Source: JABHGY01 sp964525185
GTDB lineage: Bacteria > Fidelibacterota > Marinisomatia > Marinisomatales > UBA1611
DNA: 64,000 bases
Direction: 5' to 3'
NCBI GenBank assembly: GCA_964525185.1
Contig: CAZGFQ010000006.1
Span: 13,697-77,696, forward strand
Shown here: one piece after another, positions 1 through 7,363 of the stretch
Layout: each line of letters opens with the position of its first letter
Position numbering within the stretch: the stretch's first letter is position 1
Translations under genes and position numbers: made by a program
Notes under the pieces: model-generated
What the model saw: the letters and a program-made list of their open reading frames with translations, nothing else
Told to the model about the DNA's origin: nothing
The model's database searches: none

Positions 1-214
1 CTTTAACGGGAATTCCACTTCCATTCATTCCGATTGTAGGCTTCACAAGCAAAAATTTTCTTTTTTTATCTTCCGCAAAAACATATTGACCTTGCCCTGG
101 TTGAAAATTGATTTTCCAACGACGCGCAAGCTCATCCACAACCCAGAAACCTGCATTATGTTTCGTTTTTGAGTATTCATGCCCTGTGTTACCTAGACCG
201 ACAAATGCGATCAT
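1..214 (-). CDS. pth: Peptidyl-tRNA hydrolase (partial, C-terminus outside window)
   Basis: Cleaves the ester bond of peptidyl-tRNAs released from stalled ribosomes and recycles the tRNA. Only the first 71 residues lie in the window; the gene runs off the left edge. The N-terminus reads MIAFVGLGNTGHEYSKTKHN, matching the family pattern GLGNPGxxYxxTRHN with the catalytic histidine in KHN, followed by GFWVVDEL. The last visible residues (LVKPTIGMNGSG) match the family's KPxTxMNxSG block. It starts 2 bases after the rplY stop, so the two are very likely co-transcribed, as in many bacteria where prs, rplY and pth are adjacent. Confidence 0.93.
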   Translation of the reverse strand, partial: MIAFVGLGNTGHEYSKTKHNAGFWVVDELARRWKINFQPGQGQYVFAEDKKRKFLLVKPTIGMNGSGIPVK

Positions 215-216
215 AA

Positions 217-888
217 CTATTCAGTTTCATCTCCAGATGCATCATCGGAGGAAGCTTCTTCTGAGCCGCCATCGCTGGTTGTGTCACCATCTTCATCCAT
301 TTCATCTTCAAGATCAGTTTCAGGTTCTTCTTCAGCTGCGGGTGGATGAATTGAGGCAACATTAATATCATCACTTGTTACAATTTCAATATCATCATTT
401 CCCGTACTTACATCGGCGATACTTAAACTAGCATTCAATTCAAGTTCTGATATATCAACTGTAATCTGTTCAGGAACATCTGTTGGAAAACAATTAATTT
501 CTACAGACATTAATTGTTGAGATAAAACACCCCCTTCTTTAACACCGATTGCTTCCCCTTCTAAAACTAGCGGAACAGTAATACTGATTTTTTCTGATCT
601 TCTTACACGCATAAGATCTAAATGAACCACATCATCTGTTACGGGGTGATACTGCATTTGCTTAATCATAGCAAATTGTGTTTCTCCACCTGTTTCAATT
701 TCAAAAATATGTTGACCAGAATGAAGCGCATGAAATAAATCTCCACTATCAATACTTAGATTTACATTTTCAGTCCCAGCGTAATACAAAATTGCTGGAA
801 CCTTGCCTTCGCGACGCATAGCTCTGGCAAATTTACCACCTGTTGTTGTTCGTTCTTTAATGTTTAGCTTGTAATAAGATGAAGCCAT
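217..888 (-). CDS. rplY: 50S ribosomal protein L25 / general stress protein Ctc
   Basis: Binds 5S rRNA in the large ribosomal subunit. The protein has 223 residues, the long CTC/TL5 form: an L25 beta-barrel at about residues 4-95, a TL5 C-terminal beta domain at about 96-185, then a very acidic tail rich in Glu, Asp and Ser (about 186-223). Family hallmarks are the RxxGKVPAILY segment near residue 27 and the YHPVTDDVVHLDL block near residue 80. An AGGAG ribosome binding site lies about 10 bases before the ATG. It lies between prs and pth, the usual gene order. The acidic tail is longer than in many homologues but is common in marine lineages. Confidence 0.95.
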   Translation of the reverse strand: MASSYYKLNIKERTTTGGKFARAMRREGKVPAILYYAGTENVNLSIDSGDLFHALHSGQHIFEIETGGETQFAMIKQMQYHPVTDDVVHLDLMRVRRSEKISITVPLVLEGEAIGVKEGGVLSQQLMSVEINCFPTDVPEQITVDISELELNASLSIADVSTGNDDIEIVTSDDINVASIHPPAAEEEPETDLEDEMDEDGDTTSDGGSEEASSDDASGDETE

Positions 889-904
889 TTTTTTTATCTC
901 CTAT

Positions 905-1855
905 TTAAAATTCGAAAAGGGCACTAACAGATTCACCATGATGAATCCTTCCTAGTGCTTCTCCAAAAACTTTTGATACTGTTACTATTTCCATATTTGG
1001 TAATATTTTTTCATCTGGTAAAAATATAGTATCAGTTAATATTATTTTTTTTATTGGCGCGTTACTAAGTCTTTCAATAGCTGGCCCAGATAAAACTCCA
1101 TGGGTGGCTACTGCAGTTACACTTTTCGCACCTTCTTTCATTGCCGCTTCAGCTGCATTTGCAGTTGTTCCGGCTGTATCAATCATATCGTCTATGATTA
1201 AAACATCTAATCCCCTTAAATCTCCAATTAAATGACTGATTTTTGCTTGGTTGGGTTTAAATCGACGTTTGTCAATAAGCGCAAAATTCATTCCAAATCG
1301 TTTTGCGTAAGATTGCCCCATGGGTGCAGACCCAATATCTGGCGCTAATACAACACTTTTTTCATAATTAAATCCTTGTGAAGATATAGCATCCAACAAT
1401 ACCATACGACTATACAAATGATCGAATGGAATAGTGGCAAATCCTTGAATCTGAGTTGAGTGTAAATCCATACTAATAATTCTATCTGCTCCAAGAGTAG
1501 AAATGACATCTACCATTACCCTCGATGAAATTGGAACTCTAGGCTGATCTTTTCGATCCTGCCTTCCGTACCCAAAATATGGAATTACAACCGTCACGCG
1601 TTCTGCTGAAGCACGGACTGCCGCATCAATCATAAGAAAAAGCTCCATTAGGTTTTCTGACGGTCCATTCGTGGACTGAATCAGGAAAACATCTTTTCCT
1701 CTAATATTTTCTTCATAACGAACCCACAATTCTCCATCCGAAAATGTACGTATGGATATTTGGCCGAGATTATGCCCCATTGAGGATGCAATTTTCTCCG
1801 CTAAGACCAAATTACTACGGCCTGAAAAAAGTTTCATATTGTTTTGTGTTGTCAT
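905..1855 (-). CDS. prs: Ribose-phosphate pyrophosphokinase (PRPP synthetase)
   Basis: Makes 5-phosphoribosyl 1-pyrophosphate from ribose 5-phosphate and ATP; PRPP feeds purine, pyrimidine, NAD, His and Trp synthesis. The 316-residue length is typical. Visible motifs are YFGYGRQDRKD (about 93-103), the active-site histidine segment DLHSTQIQGF (130-139), and the PRPP-binding loop VLIIDDMIDTAGTT (218-231). It is 16 bases upstream of rplY and lies just after the tRNA-Gln gene on the same strand. PRPP made here would serve hpt and purL at the other end of the window. Confidence 0.97.
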   Translation of the reverse strand: MTTQNNMKLFSGRSNLVLAEKIASSMGHNLGQISIRTFSDGELWVRYEENIRGKDVFLIQSTNGPSENLMELFLMIDAAVRASAERVTVVIPYFGYGRQDRKDQPRVPISSRVMVDVISTLGADRIISMDLHSTQIQGFATIPFDHLYSRMVLLDAISSQGFNYEKSVVLAPDIGSAPMGQSYAKRFGMNFALIDKRRFKPNQAKISHLIGDLRGLDVLIIDDMIDTAGTTANAAEAAMKEGAKSVTAVATHGVLSGPAIERLSNAPIKKIILTDTIFLPDEKILPNMEIVTVSKVFGEALGRIHHGESVSALFEF

Positions 1856-1860
1856 GATTG

Positions 1861-1931
1861 CTGGGGCGTAGGGAATCGAACCCCAACTACCTGGACCAAA
1901 ACCAGGTGTCCTACCGTTAGACGACGCCCCA
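1861..1931 (-). tRNA. tRNA-Gln (anticodon UUG)
   Basis: The minus strand folds as a complete cloverleaf. The acceptor stem is TGGGGCG paired with CGCCCCA, with G as discriminator base. The anticodon arm is CCTGG-TTTTGGT-CCAGG, giving anticodon TTG, and the T arm carries GGTTCGATTCC. The weak U1-A72 pair is a bacterial tRNA-Gln identity feature. The 3' CCA is not encoded; the bases after the discriminator are CAATCA. The gene sits between ispE and prs on the same strand and is probably cut from their common transcript. Confidence 0.95.
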
Positions 1932-1949
1932 ATTAATTTTTGGGCTTAA

Positions 1950-2804
1950 TTACAACAATCTTTGTATAGGGTAAGTTAGAACGGTACGATATTCGGATGA
2001 TATTTCTGACTCGGCTTTTATTGCATCGGCTTCCTCGTCAAAGATTCCGAACACAGTCGAGCCACTTCCCGACAGACTGGTATATTTTGCTCCATAAGCT
2101 TGAATCAATTCCTTGATTCTACCAATCTCTGGATATGTTGGAATTACTACTAATTCAAAATCATTCTCAAAAAGCTCAAGAGGACTTTCATCCCCCTGAA
2201 AAAGGTTGGCGAAATTATGAGGATCCATTTCTCTGTCCAAGTGCTTTTTTATCTGTGTATACGCTTGAGATGTATCAATAGAAATGTCAGGGATCACAAG
2301 TAAATAAGTCCCATTAATGGTATTTTCAATGGGTGTTAATATTTCACCTATACCTTCCCCCAATTGGGTACCGCCTTGAATAAAAAAAGGTACATCCGCT
2401 CCAAGTGATTTCCCAAAACTCATTAATTCGCTTTCAGTAGCATTTAAGCCATATAAAGTATTTAACCCAGTTAAAATAGTGGCAGCATTTGAAGAGCCTC
2501 CACCAAGACCCCCTCCTGCCGGTATATTTTTATTTAATTCAATAGTCACACCTGTGGGAATTTTATAATGGTCGGAAAATATATTCCATGCTTGCACACA
2601 TAAATTTGAAGTATCATTCTTAAGCCAATCCACATTGGATGAGAATTCGCACCCTTGGGTTGTTTTGGTTAAAGAGATAGTATCATAAAACGATATTTCT
2701 TGAAAAACAGATTGAATATTATGATAGCCATCAGAGCGTTTATTTACAATCCGAAGACCAATATTTACCTTCGCGTATGATTTTAAAGTAAGTGATTTTT
2801 TCAA
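1950..2804 (-). CDS. ispE: 4-diphosphocytidyl-2-C-methyl-D-erythritol kinase
   Basis: ATP-dependent kinase of the MEP isoprenoid pathway. GHMP-kinase features are the N-terminal SYAKVNIGL segment with the catalytic lysine and the glycine-rich loop PAGGGLGGGSSNAA (about 95-108). I place the start at a TTG whose bases overlap the ispF stop (TTGA), giving MKKSLTLKSYAKVNIGL and 284 residues, close to the family length. The ORF stays open to an ATG at 2840, which would add 12 residues (MGSSKYCHSIIS) unlike the family and a 40-base overlap with ispF. No clear Shine-Dalgarno supports either start, so the choice rests on homology and the coupled overlap. ispE, ispF and ispD form one cluster. Confidence 0.9.
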   Translation of the reverse strand: MKKSLTLKSYAKVNIGLRIVNKRSDGYHNIQSVFQEISFYDTISLTKTTQGCEFSSNVDWLKNDTSNLCVQAWNIFSDHYKIPTGVTIELNKNIPAGGGLGGGSSNAATILTGLNTLYGLNATESELMSFGKSLGADVPFFIQGGTQLGEGIGEILTPIENTINGTYLLVIPDISIDTSQAYTQIKKHLDREMDPHNFANLFQGDESPLELFENDFELVVIPTYPEIGRIKELIQAYGAKYTSLSGSGSTVFGIFDEEADAIKAESEISSEYRTVLTYPIQRLL

Positions 2805-3277
2805 CGAGATGATACTGTGGCAATACTTTGAACTGCCCAACCTTTTCCTTCACCAATGTATCCTAAATAATCAGTTGTTGTTGCCTTGATTGATACTTGA
2901 TTTTCATCAATCTGAAGTATGTATGATAATTTGTATTTCATTTCAGCTATAAAGCCTGAAATTTTGGGTTGTTGTAAAATAATTACACTATCAATATGGT
3001 TTATATCAAACCCAGCTTCATGGACTCTATTTGCCGTTTCGGTTAAAAAATGGCTACTCGCCACTCCCTTCCATGAAGTATCATCGCTTGGAAAGTATTG
3101 CCCAATATCACCCAAAGAAGCTGCTCCTAGTAATGCATCTACTATTGCATGAATAAGCGCATCACCATCTGAATGTCCTACAGACCCTTTTTGACTGGGT
3201 ATTTCAACACCTCCAACAATGAGCTTTTCACCGTCTGCTAGCTGGTGGGCATCATATCCAATTCCGGTTCTAATCAT
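2801..3277 (-). CDS. ispF: 2-C-methyl-D-erythritol 2,4-cyclodiphosphate synthase
   Basis: Cyclises CDP-methylerythritol 2-phosphate to MEcPP with release of CMP in the MEP pathway. The 158-residue length is standard. The N-terminus IRTGIGYDAH carries metal ligands Asp9 and His11, and the HSDGDALIHAIVDALLG block supplies His43. The IGQYFP segment and the C-terminal TTDYLGYIGEGKGW block are also typical. The start overlaps the ispD stop by 4 bases, and the stop overlaps the likely ispE start, so three successive MEP enzymes appear to be translationally coupled (order ispD, ispF, ispE). Confidence 0.97.
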   Translation of the reverse strand: MIRTGIGYDAHQLADGEKLIVGGVEIPSQKGSVGHSDGDALIHAIVDALLGAASLGDIGQYFPSDDTSWKGVASSHFLTETANRVHEAGFDINHIDSVIILQQPKISGFIAEMKYKLSYILQIDENQVSIKATTTDYLGYIGEGKGWAVQSIATVSSR

Positions 3278-3972
3278 ACGTGTTCCCTATTCTCCATAAT
3301 TTTGCTTGCTAATTCCCAGTCATCTTGTGTTGTGATTTTCATATTCCTAGGTGACCCTTCCACGATCCCAATATTAAAACCTGCATGCTCCATAATAGAC
3401 GATTCATCGGTTCCAATAAAGTTGTTTTCATGAGCAAAATCAAATGCTTTTATTAATTTATCTTTGTGAAACGATTGAGGTGTTTGAGCTTGCCAGAGAA
3501 TTGCGCGGTCCATAGTAGCTTGAATAGTCAATCCATCTGATTGTTTTATAGTGTCACTCGCAGGAATTGCAACTATAGCACCATCCATAGATGTGCATTT
3601 ATTTATACTATCCCTAATCATTGAATCTGTTACAAATGGTCTAGCCGCATCATGAATACATATACATTCAGAATCTTTCGAAGAAGCTTTGATTCCATTC
3701 ATAACTGATTCCTGTCTCAATTTTCCTCCATCAATTACTTTTATTTTTCTTGTTGGAAATATAGAAACAACTTCCCGTAATACCTGATGTCTTTCTGTTG
3801 ATGGAACTACAAGAATGATTTCATCAATCCACCGAGAATTAATAAAGGGTCTTATGGTATAATAAAGAAGTGGACGATTACCAAATAGTTTAAACTGCTT
3901 GGTTTCACCAAACCGTGAGCCGCTTCCTGCGGCTGGAATAATAGCGCAAACTTTAAATGGAGATTTAGACAC
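3274..3972 (-). CDS. ispD: 2-C-methyl-D-erythritol 4-phosphate cytidylyltransferase
   Basis: Transfers CMP from CTP to methylerythritol 4-phosphate, upstream of ispE and ispF in the MEP pathway. The 232-residue protein has the nucleotide-binding loop PAAGSGSRFG (13-22) followed by KQF, the HDAARPF motif, the TPQSF segment, and a C-terminal GSPRNMKITTQDDW block close to the family consensus (GxxxNxKITxPxDL). It overlaps ispF by 4 bases and follows queA with a 2-base gap, so the whole ruvB-queA-ispDFE stretch may be one transcript. Confidence 0.96.
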   Translation of the reverse strand: MSKSPFKVCAIIPAAGSGSRFGETKQFKLFGNRPLLYYTIRPFINSRWIDEIILVVPSTERHQVLREVVSIFPTRKIKVIDGGKLRQESVMNGIKASSKDSECICIHDAARPFVTDSMIRDSINKCTSMDGAIVAIPASDTIKQSDGLTIQATMDRAILWQAQTPQSFHKDKLIKAFDFAHENNFIGTDESSIMEHAGFNIGIVEGSPRNMKITTQDDWELASKIMENREHV

Positions 3973-3974
3973 TA

Positions 3975-5027
3975 CTAAACTATTATCATCGAATCCCCAT
4001 AACTGAGGAAACGATAATTATTTTTCTTCGCTTCGCGGTAAGCCTTCATCATTAAATCTCGATCTGAAAATGCGGAAACCATCATCATTAATGTAGATTT
4101 TGGCGTATGAAAATTTGTTATCATCCGGTCGACCATTTTAAAATCGTATGGAGGATAAATAAATTTATCTGTCCAACCGCGCTTTGGCGATACTTGAAAT
4201 CCCGATACAACAACCGTCTCTAGAGCTCGAACAGTAGAAGTTCCTACAGCTACAATTCGTCTATGTTTTTTTCGAGCTTCGTTAATAGCTAATGCTACTT
4301 TTGGTGATACTTCAAAATATTCCGAATCCATTTGGTGTCGATTTAAATCTTCTACCTGAACAGGTCGAAATGTACCCAACCCTATATGAAGAGTTATGTA
4401 TTCTATTTTTACACCCTTCTTTTCTAATTTCTTTAGAAGGGGTGGTGTAAAGTGCAATCCTGCAGTTGGGGCAGCGACTGCACCTCGCTCTTCTGCATAA
4501 ACGGTTTGGTATCTCTTTTTATCAGATGTTTCTGCATCTCGGTTTATGTATGGTGGAAGGGGTGAAATACCAATTTTATCAATCATGCTATGGAGATCAT
4601 CGCCATCATATTCAAAGCGCACTACACGTCCGCCAGAAACAGTATTGTCAATAACATCACATTGCATTTTTGGAGTAAACATTAATTTATTTCCAATTCG
4701 AACTTTTCTCGCTGGCTTTACCATTACCTCCCAAAGATCATTGGATAATTCACGTAATAGGAAAACTTCTACTTTAGCATCGGTTCTATCTTTTGTTGCA
4801 AACAATCGCGCTGGAAACACTTTTGTTTTATTTAGAATTAATAAATCATTTTTCTTTAAATAATCTACAACATTGGAAAATTTCTTATGCTCAATCGTTT
4901 TTTCTTCACGATTGACTACCATCATTTTTGCCTGATCTCTTTTCGTTTCTGGGTATTGGGCAATATATTTTTTTGGTAAAGCATAATCAAAATCAGCCAA
5001 TTTATATTTTTTCTTTTTTTCTATCAT
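3975..5027 (-). CDS. queA: tRNA preQ1(34) S-adenosylmethionine ribosyltransferase-isomerase
   Basis: Transfers and isomerises the ribosyl group of SAM onto preQ1 in tRNA, the step that forms epoxyqueuosine. The 350-residue length fits. Visible blocks are LADFDYALPKKYIAQYP near the N-terminus, DLLILNKTKVFPARLF, GAVAAPTAGLHFT, THIGLGTFRPV-like text and NFHTPKSTLMMMVSAF near the C-terminus. The start overlaps the ruvB stop by 4 bases, the classic ruvB-queA pairing of many bacteria. No other queuosine genes are in the window. Confidence 0.96.
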   Translation of the reverse strand: MIEKKKKYKLADFDYALPKKYIAQYPETKRDQAKMMVVNREEKTIEHKKFSNVVDYLKKNDLLILNKTKVFPARLFATKDRTDAKVEVFLLRELSNDLWEVMVKPARKVRIGNKLMFTPKMQCDVIDNTVSGGRVVRFEYDGDDLHSMIDKIGISPLPPYINRDAETSDKKRYQTVYAEERGAVAAPTAGLHFTPPLLKKLEKKGVKIEYITLHIGLGTFRPVQVEDLNRHQMDSEYFEVSPKVALAINEARKKHRRIVAVGTSTVRALETVVVSGFQVSPKRGWTDKFIYPPYDFKMVDRMITNFHTPKSTLMMMVSAFSDRDLMMKAYREAKKNNYRFLSYGDSMIIV

Positions 5028-6052
5028 TCGAATAACCTCTGTTGTTCTTTTTTTATTGTTTTTCCTAATAATTTGAAAGCAGACTCTTGCGCTAACCTTC
5101 CTCTTGATGTTCGTTGTAAAAACCCATTTTTAATTAAAAAAGGTTCATACACATCTTCTATTGTGTTTGGATCTTCTCCGATAGCAACCGCCAACGACTT
5201 AACACCGACAGGGCCTCCGTCAAACTTATCGATAAGTATTTCAAGAATTTTCCTATCCATATCATCAAGCCCAATTTCGTCAATCCCTAATGTATCTAAT
5301 GCTCCTTTTGCGACACTCATATCAATTTTACCATTTGCTTTAACTTGAGCAAAATCTCTTGTTCTTCTTAAAATACGGTTAGCCACTCGGGGAGTTCCTC
5401 TACTTCTTCTTGCAAGCTCCATGGCACCATCATCGTCGATTTCTACTTCTAAAATATCAGCAGATCGATTAATAATATGAAATAAATCTTCAGGTTCGTA
5501 ATAGTTTAATCTCAATACGACACCAAATCTATCACGCAAAGGTGATGTTAAATTTCCTAATCGTGTGGTAGCTCCAATAAGGGTAAAAGGTTCAATACTT
5601 AACTGAACACTTCTAGCGCTTGGACCTTTATCTATCATAATATCAATCGAAAAATCTTCCATCGCTGAATAAAGATATTCTTCAACCACACTATTAAGGC
5701 GGTGTATTTCGTCAATAAAAAAAACATCTCTATGGCCAAGGTTTGTAATCATCCCCGCCAAATCGCCAGCTCGTTCTAAGACTGGGCCGGATGCTTGTTT
5801 AATATTGGCATTCAATTCCTTAGATATAATATTAGCCAAAGTTGTTTTTCCAAGTCCGGGAGGCCCAAATAATAATACATGATCTAAAGCATCGCCGCGA
5901 TTATTTGCAGCTTCTATGTATAACTTAAGATTGTCTACCAAATCTTTTTGACCGATAAATTCATCAAAGCAAGATGGGCGGAGTGATTTCTCTATAACAA
6001 GGTCATCATCAAATGGGGTTGGGTCTGTAATATGTATTTCTGTCACAATCAA
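5024..6052 (-). CDS. ruvB: Holliday junction branch migration helicase RuvB
   Basis: Hexameric AAA+ motor that drives branch migration at Holliday junctions with RuvA. In 342 residues: N-terminal RPSCFDEFIGQ, Walker A GPPGLGKT (63-70), Walker B DEIH (114-117), the sensor-1 region GATTRLG, the arginine-finger segment TSPLRDRFG, and a C-terminal winged helix that includes the GGPVGVKSLA and EPFLIKNGFLQRTSRGR blocks. ruvA and ruvC are not in the window. The start is an ATG preceded by AT-rich sequence without a clear terminator. Confidence 0.97.
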   Translation of the reverse strand: MIVTEIHITDPTPFDDDLVIEKSLRPSCFDEFIGQKDLVDNLKLYIEAANNRGDALDHVLLFGPPGLGKTTLANIISKELNANIKQASGPVLERAGDLAGMITNLGHRDVFFIDEIHRLNSVVEEYLYSAMEDFSIDIMIDKGPSARSVQLSIEPFTLIGATTRLGNLTSPLRDRFGVVLRLNYYEPEDLFHIINRSADILEVEIDDDGAMELARRSRGTPRVANRILRRTRDFAQVKANGKIDMSVAKGALDTLGIDEIGLDDMDRKILEILIDKFDGGPVGVKSLAVAIGEDPNTIEDVYEPFLIKNGFLQRTSRGRLAQESAFKLLGKTIKKEQQRLFE

Positions 6053-6137
6053 ATAATCAATAATCGATCAAAATCCAGTCTTGAAGATACAAAATTGCTC
6101 AAGGGGGTTGTCAAGAGGGGAAGAATTTATTTTTTAA

Positions 6138-7298
6138 TTATATTTTTGATAAAGATTGATCAATATCGTCGATAAGATCATCGGAGATTTCAATGCCAAC
6201 AGAAAATCGGATTAAAGTTTCGCTAATGCCTAAACTTTCCCGTTCGTTTTGTGTCATTCCAATATGGGAACTTACTGCTGGTCTTGTAATTAATGAGTCC
6301 ACCCCACCAAGGCTTGGCGCATCAGTTGGTAAAGTTAAATTAGAAATAAAATCATCAGAATTTTTAACAGTCCCATCTAAAACAAAACTCATCATTCCTC
6401 CAAAACCATCAAATAAAGTTGATGCAATTTGATGATTAGGGTGAGACTTTAAACCAGGATAGTTTACTTGGCTCACTTTTGGATGCAACTCTAGATATTT
6501 CGCAATTTTAAGCGCATTTTCATTTTGTCTTTCTACGCGAAGAGACAAAGTTTTCATACCGCGATGTAATAAAAAACATGCATGAGGGTCTAAACTCCCG
6601 CCATAATGATCTAAATGAAATTTTATTTTATCAATAATATCACAGCTTCCAATTACAGCACCCGCAACAATATCCGAATGACCATTTAAATATTTTGACC
6701 CACTATGAATAGAAATATCAAACCCCCACTCAATCGGCCGAAAGTTAACAGGGCTTGCAAATGTGTTGTCAATAATTGATATAAGATTATTGCTTCTTGC
6801 AAACTTAGTAATTGCTTCTAAATCTGCAACTTGTAAAAGTGGGTTCGACATGGTTTCAACATAAATTAATTGAGTATTCTCTTTAATTGCACTTTTCCAA
6901 GTATCTGGTTTATTTCCATTAATAAAATCAAAAGTTATTCCTCTTCGAGGAAAGTCTTTACTCATTAATGTATGGGTACCACCATAAAGGCAATCTTGCG
7001 CAAGAAAATGGTCTCCTTTAGACAACAAGGAATATAATGTTGTTGATATAGCAGCCATCCCGCTTGCTGTTACAATTGCATCTTCCCCATTCTCGATTGA
7101 AGCTAATTTTTCATGTAGTACAACTTGATTTGGGGTATTGTTAAGTCGAATATATCGGACATCGTGGTAACTAGTTTCGCCTGCAGATTCAAATGTAGAT
7201 GACTGAAAGATTGGCATACTAACTGAACCGAGAATTTTCGGCTTTGGTTCGCCACCATGAATCAATTTAGTATCAATTGGTTTCTTCTTAGCTGCCAT
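6138..7298 (-). CDS. Cys/Met metabolism PLP-dependent enzyme (cystathionine synthase/lyase family)
   Basis: Fold-type I PLP enzyme of the trans-sulfuration family (cystathionine gamma-synthase, cystathionine lyases or methionine gamma-lyase). In 386 residues it has YIR (49-51) that contacts the cofactor phosphate of the neighbouring subunit, SGMAAI (79-84), LYGGTHTL (104-111) with the ring-stacking tyrosine, the cofactor aspartate in IDNTFASP (D177), and the Schiff-base lysine in SGSKYLNGHSD (K202). These residues establish the family and an intact active site. They do not decide which sulfur substrate is used, so I give no symbol. It stands alone, 65 bases after the transketolase. Confidence 0.9.
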   Translation of the reverse strand: MAAKKKPIDTKLIHGGEPKPKILGSVSMPIFQSSTFESAGETSYHDVRYIRLNNTPNQVVLHEKLASIENGEDAIVTASGMAAISTTLYSLLSKGDHFLAQDCLYGGTHTLMSKDFPRRGITFDFINGNKPDTWKSAIKENTQLIYVETMSNPLLQVADLEAITKFARSNNLISIIDNTFASPVNFRPIEWGFDISIHSGSKYLNGHSDIVAGAVIGSCDIIDKIKFHLDHYGGSLDPHACFLLHRGMKTLSLRVERQNENALKIAKYLELHPKVSQVNYPGLKSHPNHQIASTLFDGFGGMMSFVLDGTVKNSDDFISNLTLPTDAPSLGGVDSLITRPAVSSHIGMTQNERESLGISETLIRFSVGIEISDDLIDDIDQSLSKI

Positions 7299-7363
7299 TT
7301 TGTTTCTTTTGAGTTTTTTGAATCACACTTATTTAAGGTATTTATGGTTTTACCTGTTTTAGT

